Positions 6,202 through 10,525 of a stretch of DNA of 10,525 nt are shown here, piece by piece. Below the pieces are notes generated by a model. That model worked only from the letters and a program-made list of their open reading frames with translations, was not told the DNA's origin and did not search any database. The stretch is from DATHGT01 sp035317605 (lineage in GTDB: Bacteria; Methylomirabilota; Methylomirabilia; Rokubacteriales; CSP1-6). Within the stretch, counting starts at the first letter, position 1, and every line of letters starts with the position of its first letter. The stretch spans positions 1-10,525 of the forward strand of contig DATHGT010000144.1 in NCBI GenBank assembly GCA_035317605.1. The letters run 5' to 3'. A program made the translations under genes and the position numbers.

Positions 6202-7368
6202 CTAACCCAACGTGAGGCAGCGAGCCAGGATCTCGATCATCCGATCCACCTCCTCGCGCGAGACGGTCAGCGCGGGCATGAAGCGCAGGGTGTCGGGTCG
6301 GGGCGCGTTGATCAGGAGGCCGCGGTCGAGCGCGGCGTCGGCCACCTTGCCCGCGCCGTCGTGGGTGAGGGCCAGCGCCAGGAGGAGTCCGCGGCCTCTG
6401 ACCTCGCCGTGTCCGGTCTCGGCCGCCAGCGCCCCGAGCCGCTTCGCGAGATGGGCGCCGGTGTTGCGGACCGAGGCGAGGAACTCGGGCCGGCGGACGG
6501 TGTCCACCACCGCGCAGCCGACGGCGGCCATGAGCGGGTTACCGTTGAACGTGCCGCCCTGATCGCCTGGCTCGAAGCAGGTCGCTCGCGCCGAAGCGAC
6601 GAGCGCGGCCAGCGGGACGCCGCCCCCCAGCCCCTTGCCGAGCGTGAGAATGTCCGGCCTCACGCCCACGTGCTCGAACGCGTAGAGGCGTCCCGTCCGA
6701 CCGATGCCCGTCTGGATCTCGTCGAAGATCAGGAGCACGTCGCGCTCGTCGGTCAGCCCGCGAAGCGCGCGGAGATAGTCGTCGTGGGCGGGGAACACGC
6801 CGGCCTCGCCCTGGATCGGCTCGACCATCACCGCCACCGTCCGCTCGGTGATGGCGCCGGCCATGGCGTCGAGGTCGTTCAGCGGGACCTTGCGAAAGCC
6901 CGGCACCTTGGGCTCGAAGAGCGGCTCGAACGCCGGCTTGCCGGAGGCCGACATGGTGGCGAGCGTGCGGCCGTGGAAGGCGCCGTGGGTGGTCACGATC
7001 TCGAAGGCGCCGCCCCGATGGAGCTGCCCCCACTTGCGCGCGAGCTTGATCGCACCCTCGTTGGCCTCCGCGCCGCTGTTGCAGAGGAAGACCGCGTCGA
7101 GCCCGCTCGACTCGGCGAGCAGGCTGGCCAGCCGGGCCATCGGCTCGTTGTGATAGGCCGGGCTGCAGTTGATCAGTCGCCGGGCCTGGGACTGGAGGGC
7201 CTCGAGCACGACCGGATGGCCGTGGCCGAGGCAGTTGACGGCCCAACCCTGCACGAAGTCGAGATATTCTCGGCCCTCGCTGTCGCGGAGCCAGGAGCCG
7301 GAACCCTCCGCCATGACGATCGGGGGCCGGTGGGTGATGTTCATCACGTGACCCAGGTCGTGGTTCAT
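6202..7368 (-). CDS. argD: Acetylornithine aminotransferase-like class III PLP aminotransferase
   Basis: The 388-aa product starts at ATG 7368 with GGAGG (complement of 7377-7381) 8 nt upstream; the open frame continues to 7446, but this site and family length favour 7368. Class III marks are all present: NSGAEANEGAIKLARKWG (98-114), FHGRTLATMSASGK (131-144), VEPIQGEAGV (182-191), IFDEIQTGIGRTGR with PLP-contacting D216, and TLGKGLGGGVPLA with Schiff-base lysine K245. The opening V-M-N-I-T-H-R-P-P-I-V and DFVQGWAVNCLGH closely recall the ArgD type of Burkholderia and Neisseria. The usual reaction is transfer between N-acetylornithine and 2-oxoglutarate in arginine synthesis; related enzymes use succinylornithine, GABA or lysine derivatives. 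No other arginine genes are nearby, so substrate is inferred. It heads a minus-strand operon with the SGNH hydrolase and DOPA-dioxygenase-like gene. Confidence 0.9.
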   Translation of the reverse strand: MNHDLGHVMNITHRPPIVMAEGSGSWLRDSEGREYLDFVQGWAVNCLGHGHPVVLEALQSQARRLINCSPAYHNEPMARLASLLAESSGLDAVFLCNSGAEANEGAIKLARKWGQLHRGGAFEIVTTHGAFHGRTLATMSASGKPAFEPLFEPKVPGFRKVPLNDLDAMAGAITERTVAVMVEPIQGEAGVFPAHDDYLRALRGLTDERDVLLIFDEIQTGIGRTGRLYAFEHVGVRPDILTLGKGLGGGVPLAALVASARATCFEPGDQGGTFNGNPLMAAVGCAVVDTVRRPEFLASVRNTGAHLAKRLGALAAETGHGEVRGRGLLLALALTHDGAGKVADAALDRGLLINAPRPDTLRFMPALTVSREEVDRMIEILARCLTLG

Positions 7369-7481
7369 GGCCAGAACCTCCAGGCGGTCGAGTTGGGTTG
7401 GTGACGTCGACCAGATTGAAGGTTTCGCCCGGCTGTGGGAAATCAATTACCCTGATCGTCGTCATCAGCGCGCCTGATCGA

Positions 7482-7510
7482 TTGACAAACTTGTGGTGGC
7501 CGTTTAGGTT
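7482..7510 (+). promoter_or_regulatory. Sigma70-like promoter for the small secreted protein gene
   Basis: A perfect TTGACA (7482-7487) is followed after exactly 17 nt by TAGGTT (7505-7510), which matches the -10 consensus at three positions including the key T-A and final T. Transcription would start near 7517, giving a leader of about 50 nt before ATG 7566. The region is AT-richer than its surroundings. It lies in the 197-bp gap between divergent genes. Confidence 0.5.
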
Positions 7511-7565
7511 CGGGGCGCGGCGCAGAACAACGAGGGTTTTCACTCCGGGAAACAGCGAGGATCAC

Positions 7566-7940
7566 ATGCGGACAAGTTTCGTGATCGGTCTCGTCGTCGC
7601 ATTGAGTGTCCTGATCGGGGTCGTCGGGCCGGCGGCGGCGGATTCGTTCGGCCACTATCTAGACGGCTCGGAGAGTGACGTGTTCAACCTGGGCGGCGGG
7701 GGGTATGCGCTCGTCTTCTACAACGACCTGAACCCGCCCGAAATCTACATTCATGCGTTCAATTCCTTCGCCAACCTGTTGCTGGTGTCCTTGCTCGGCG
7801 TCAACGGATACGTCTTCCACCTCCAGTTCGAGGGCGTCACCCAGGGGGGGTTCGATCAGTACGGTGTCTATGCGTGCACCGGCTTTTCGAATCAGATCTG
7901 TAACGTGAGCGGCGTCCGGCGGGGGACGCTGTTTCTGTAA
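7566..7940 (+). CDS. Small secreted protein of unknown function, 124 aa
   Basis: I do not recognise the family. The ATG at 7566 follows GAGGA (7557-7561) at a 4-nt distance and opens a clear signal peptide: MRTSF, hydrophobic VIGLVVALSVLIGVVG, then cleavage after PAAA (about residue 25). The frame is open upstream to 7398, but that part crosses the promoter. The mature chain of about 99 residues is rich in Gly, Asn, Phe, Tyr and Val and looks beta-rich (NLGGGGYALVFYNDL, GYVFHLQFEGV). It has two cysteines, C104 and C112, that could form a disulfide outside the cytoplasm. The end is abrupt (GTLFL) and the protein may be a truncated form of something longer. It is followed 25 nt later by the GspC-like gene on the same strand, which suggests co-transcription from the promoter at 7482. 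Confidence 0.7.
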   Translation: MRTSFVIGLVVALSVLIGVVGPAAADSFGHYLDGSESDVFNLGGGGYALVFYNDLNPPEIYIHAFNSFANLLLVSLLGVNGYVFHLQFEGVTQGGFDQYGVYACTGFSNQICNVSGVRRGTLFL

Positions 7941-7965
7941 CCCGACGTCTCCCGGACGGCATGCC

Positions 7966-8664
7966 GTGAGCTCTCGAACCCACGCTCGGCGCTGGCTGAT
8001 CCTGCTCTGGTTCGTCGTCGTCGGATTGCCCTCGGGGGCGGACGCCCAGGATCCGTCCGTGCCCCGGGCGCCTTCGACCGGTCCCGGAAACCCGGCCACG
8101 GTCCAGACGGGCCCCGCGACGAGCGCGACGACGGAGACGCCACCGTTCTGGGTGGCGGGGGTCACGATCACGTCGGCGCAGCGCTCGGCGTTTCTCGTCC
8201 TCCGCGACGACCGACGGCGCGATGTCGGCGTCCTCACTCTGCGCGAGGGCGAGAGCTTCGGGGACTACCGTGTGGCGACCATCGAGTCCGACCGGGTGTT
8301 CTTCGAGCGGAATGGAACCGTGGTTCCCGTGGTCGTGGGACGACCGTCCGATGAACCGAAGGCTGCGTCGGGCACGGGTCGCCGCCCCATCATCATTCTT
8401 GGCCCCGACACGCCAACCCCGGATGTCCCGTACGCGCGTCCTCCGATGAGACGCGGCCGGGAAGTTGGCGTCGCCCCCGCGCAGCCAGACTCGCCCCCTC
8501 CAGACCCGGAGGCCCTCAAGAGCGTTCTCGAGAGCGTGGTCGAGCATCCACAGTTCCAGCAGCGGCTGCAGGGACGGAGGCCCCTCATCCAGCGAAGCCT
8601 GGAGCTCGCGCCGCCGGGCAGCCAACCCGCCCCCGACGCCCCGGCGGCCACGCCGACCCGATAG
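7966..8664 (+). CDS. Secreted or membrane-anchored protein with a GspC homology-region-like domain
   Basis: The 232-aa product begins with GTG 7966; no other start fits and the ribosome site is weak. Residues 8-27 form a signal peptide or anchor (LILLWFVVVGLPSGADAQ). A Pro/Thr/Ala/Gly-rich linker (28-60) leads to residues about 62-125, where VAGVTITSAQRSAFLVLRDD, then LREGESFGDYRVATIESDRV and FFERNGTVVPVVVG, resemble the homology region of type II secretion GspC/PulC: two short beta-sheets with the S-x-A and I-x-x-D-R-V patterns. The C-terminal third is proline-rich and disordered-looking, with a helix at 181-212. No other type II secretion gene is visible, so it may be a periplasmic partner using the same fold rather than a true GspC. 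Similarity is by eye and moderate. Confidence 0.65.
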   Translation: MSSRTHARRWLILLWFVVVGLPSGADAQDPSVPRAPSTGPGNPATVQTGPATSATTETPPFWVAGVTITSAQRSAFLVLRDDRRRDVGVLTLREGESFGDYRVATIESDRVFFERNGTVVPVVVGRPSDEPKAASGTGRRPIIILGPDTPTPDVPYARPPMRRGREVGVAPAQPDSPPPDPEALKSVLESVVEHPQFQQRLQGRRPLIQRSLELAPPGSQPAPDAPAATPTR

Positions 8665-8733
8665 CACGACCGATCGCCCACCGGGGCCAACCGTCGCGCC
8701 GGGAGGCGGGCGGTGAGATGATGGCGTTCATCC

Positions 8734-10525
8734 ATGCTTCGTCGCACGGTCTCCCGTGGGCGGTGGCTGTTGCTGGCCCTGGCGCTGCTCTGGCCGACCC
8801 CGAGCGAGGCCGTCCGGCTGGACCCCGTGATCAGCGGTCTCCAGGCGCCGTTGTACGTCACCCATAGTCGCGACGGCTCGGGCCGTCTGTTCATCGTCGA
8901 GCAGGGCGGCCGCATCCGGGTCCTGAGGCCCGGGGTCAGCACGTCGACCGTCTTCCTCGACATCGCCGGCCGGGTCCTGTCCGGGGGCGAGCAGGGGCTG
9001 CTCGGGCTGGCCTTTCATCCGCAGTTCGCGGGCAATCGGCGGTTCTTCGTGAACTACACGAGGCGGCCGGACGGGGCGACCGTGATCGCCGAGTACCAGG
9101 GGCCTGTCGGGGGCGGCGACGTCGCCGATCCCAACACCGAGCGGATCTTGCTCGTGATCCCGCAGCCGTTCACCAACCACAACGGCGGCATGGTCGAGTT
9201 CGGTCCCGACGGCTTTCTCTACATCGCCATGGGCGACGGCGGCTCGGGGAACGACCCGGGAAACCGCGCCCAGAACCCGAACGATCTCCTCGGCAAGATC
9301 CTGCGCCTCGACGTGAACGGGGCCCAGCCCTACGCGATTCCCCCAGACAATCCGTTCGCGGGCGGCGGGGGCCGTGGGGAGATCTACGCGCTGGGGTTCC
9401 GCAACCCGTTCCGCTTCTCGTTCGATCGACTGACCGGCGACCTCCTCGCCGGCGACGTGGGTCAGGACGCGCGCGAGGAAATCGATCGCGTCACCCGCGG
9501 CGGTAACTACGGGTGGCGCGTCTTCGAGGGGACGTCCTGCACGGGTCTGGGGCCCGCTCCGTGCAACCCCGCGTCCTTCATCCCTCCGATCATCGAATAC
9601 GCGCACCAGGGTGGCCGCTGCGCGGTCATCGGAGGCTACGCGTACCGGGTCAGGCCAGCAGCCTGCCCCTCGGCTCGTACGTGTTCGGAGATCTCTGCAC
9701 CGGCGAGATCTTCCTCGATCGGGCGTCACAGGTGCTGTTCGATACCGCGCTCACGCTGGCCTCGTTCGGGGAAGACGAGGCGGGAGAACTCTACGTCGTG
9801 GACCTGGGCGGCAGCGTGTTTCGCATCGCCCCCAACCCGGTCGATGGGGACGCCCGCGCCGACGTCGCCGTCTATCGAGGCGGGACCGGGGAATGGCTCA
9901 TCCGCCGCTCCTCCGACGGTGGGCTGACCCACGTCGACTGGGGCTGCGGATCGTCGTGCGGGGACGGCGCGGTGGCCGCCGACTACGACGGTGACGGCTT
10001 CAGCGACGTCGCGGTCTTTCGAGCGACCACCGGAGAATGGTTCATCCGCCGCTCCTCCGACGGCGGGGTGACCCACGTCACCTGGGGCTGCGTGCCGTGC
10101 GGGGACCGGCCGGTGCCCGCCGACTACGACGGTGACGGGCGCGCCGACGTCGCCGTCTATCGTTCCAGCACGGGGCAGTGGCTGATCCTCCGGTCCTCCG
10201 ACGGCGGCGTCACCCAGCTCGGCTGGGGGTGCCCCCCGTGCGGAGATATCCCCGTGCCCGCCGACTACGACGGCGACGGCCATACCGACGTCGCGGTCTA
10301 TCGCCCGAGCACGGGGCAGTGGTTCATCCTCCGCTCCTCGGACGGCGGCACCACGCAGGTCAACTGGGGCTGCTCGCCGTGCGGAGACGTCCCGGTGCCC
10401 GCCGACTACGACGGCGACGGCCGTACCGACGTCGCGGTCTATCGCCCGAGCACGGGGCAGTGGTTCATCCTTCGGTCCTCGGACGGGAGCGCCACGCAGG
10501 TCAACTGGGGCTGTGCGCCGTGCGG
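8734..10525 (+). CDS. Secreted PQQ-dependent sugar dehydrogenase fused to FG-GAP-like repeats; one-base frameshift; 3' end beyond window
   Basis: From ATG 8734 a signal peptide (WLLLALALLW, cleavage near SEA, about residue 26) leads into the soluble glucose dehydrogenase (GSDH) beta-propeller. Marks include LFIVEQGGRIRVL (52-64), EQGLLGLAFHP (86-96), NHNGGMVEFGPDGFLYIAMGD with catalytic-type H149, NPNDLLGKILRLDVNG (181-196), GFRNPFRFSFDRLTGDLLAGDVGQ and GGNYGW. At GGYAYR (300-305) the frame breaks: raw reading ends at 9927 in nonsense. Adding one G to the G-run at 9647-9649 gives YRGQASSLPLGSYVFGDLCT, the expected family continuation, and then LASFGEDEAGELYVVDLGG. That frame stays open to the window end through 47-residue FG-GAP-like repeats. 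Family members oxidise sugars in the periplasm or outside, using PQQ and Ca2+; the substrate is unknown. The sole defect may be a sequencing error or a true null mutation. Confidence 0.85.
9843..10525 (+). repeat. Tandem 141-bp (47-aa) FG-GAP/VCBS-like repeats with a Cys pair, at least five units
   Basis: Anchor codons of the motif A-D-Y-D-G-D-G recur at 9981, 10122, 10263 and 10404, exactly 141 bp apart. Units, counted from the inner Asp, begin at 9843 (divergent, one residue longer), 9987, 10128, 10269 and 10410 (cut by the window end). Each reads D-x-D-x-D-G-x-x-D-V-A-V-Y-R, then S/T-T-G-x-W-x-I-x-R-S-S-D-G, then a W-G-C-x-P-C-G-D segment. The first Asp-rich part is a calcium-binding loop pattern. 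The cysteine spacings are C-G-S-S-C in the first unit and C-V-P-C, C-P-P-C, C-S-P-C, C-A-P-C afterwards. Units four and five are nearly identical in DNA over long stretches, which points to recent duplication. Confidence 0.92.

Noticed and set aside
4873..7404. An 843-codon open frame on the plus strand, antisense to three genes
   Set aside because: Composition is Glu/Arg/Val/His-rich shadow coding from GC-rich minus-strand genes; those genes have full sets of family motifs, while this frame has none.
7369..7467. Short minus-strand start MTTIRVIDFPQPGE near 7467, just upstream of the argD-like gene
   Set aside because: It runs out of frame into the argD-like gene and loses sense after about 25 codons; could be a leader or relic, but nothing supports it beyond a good-looking beginning.
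9843..10525. CRISPR-like or non-coding tandem repeat
   Set aside because: The 141-bp period is a multiple of three, the frame stays open, and differences fall mainly at third positions, so it is a protein repeat.

Overview
The window is GC-rich DNA with strong G/C bias at third codon positions and densely packed bacterial genes on both strands. Secreted proteins, a soluble PQQ-type sugar dehydrogenase, Fe(II)/2-oxoglutarate and DOPA-type dioxygenases and several toxin-antitoxin genes suggest a free-living soil, sediment or groundwater bacterium. A Methylomirabilota/Rokubacteria-like or proteobacterial source is my guess from gene style only; no marker gene is present to settle it.

Left part (1-1765): a small defence/toxin-antitoxin cluster. 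At the left edge is the N-terminal part of an AIPR-family (abortive infection phage resistance) gene on the minus strand. Its most conserved motif lies in a different frame from its flanks, bounded by two A/T homopolymers. After a 395-bp stretch with no confident gene comes a divergent type II toxin-antitoxin pair, brnT-brnA, overlapping by 41 nt, with a perfect 14-bp palindrome just upstream as a likely autoregulatory operator. Facing it on the minus strand is a Phd/YefM-type antitoxin. Its stop overlaps (ATGA) the start of what looks like a VapC/PIN toxin, but only about ten codons of that toxin survive, so the antitoxin appears orphaned.

Middle part (1867-4895): a secreted pectate-lyase-superfamily protein and an unrecognised 164-aa protein on the minus strand, separated by strong hairpins. 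Divergent to these is a TauD/TfdA-type dioxygenase with intact iron ligands. Convergent with the dioxygenase is the last gene of a probable three-gene minus-strand operon.

That operon (7368 down to 4512) reads argD-like aminotransferase, a membrane-anchored SGNH/GDSL hydrolase, then a DOPA 4,5-dioxygenase-family protein. The gaps are short (9 and 49 nt).

Right part (7482-10525, plus strand): a promoter-like element with a perfect TTGACA box, a small secreted protein of unknown function, a secreted or anchored protein with a GspC-like domain, and a secreted soluble-glucose-dehydrogenase-type beta-propeller that continues, after a one-base frameshift, into an FG-GAP/VCBS-like repeat array running off the right edge. 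The repeats are exactly 141 bp apart and each carries a calcium-loop signature and a Cys-x-Pro-Cys-type pair.

Three apparent single-base indels, all in homopolymer runs and all in otherwise good genes, raise the possibility of assembly or sequencing error. The best candidates for something unusual are the Cys-pair FG-GAP array fused to a PQQ dehydrogenase, and the remodelled toxin-antitoxin junction beside the AIPR gene.
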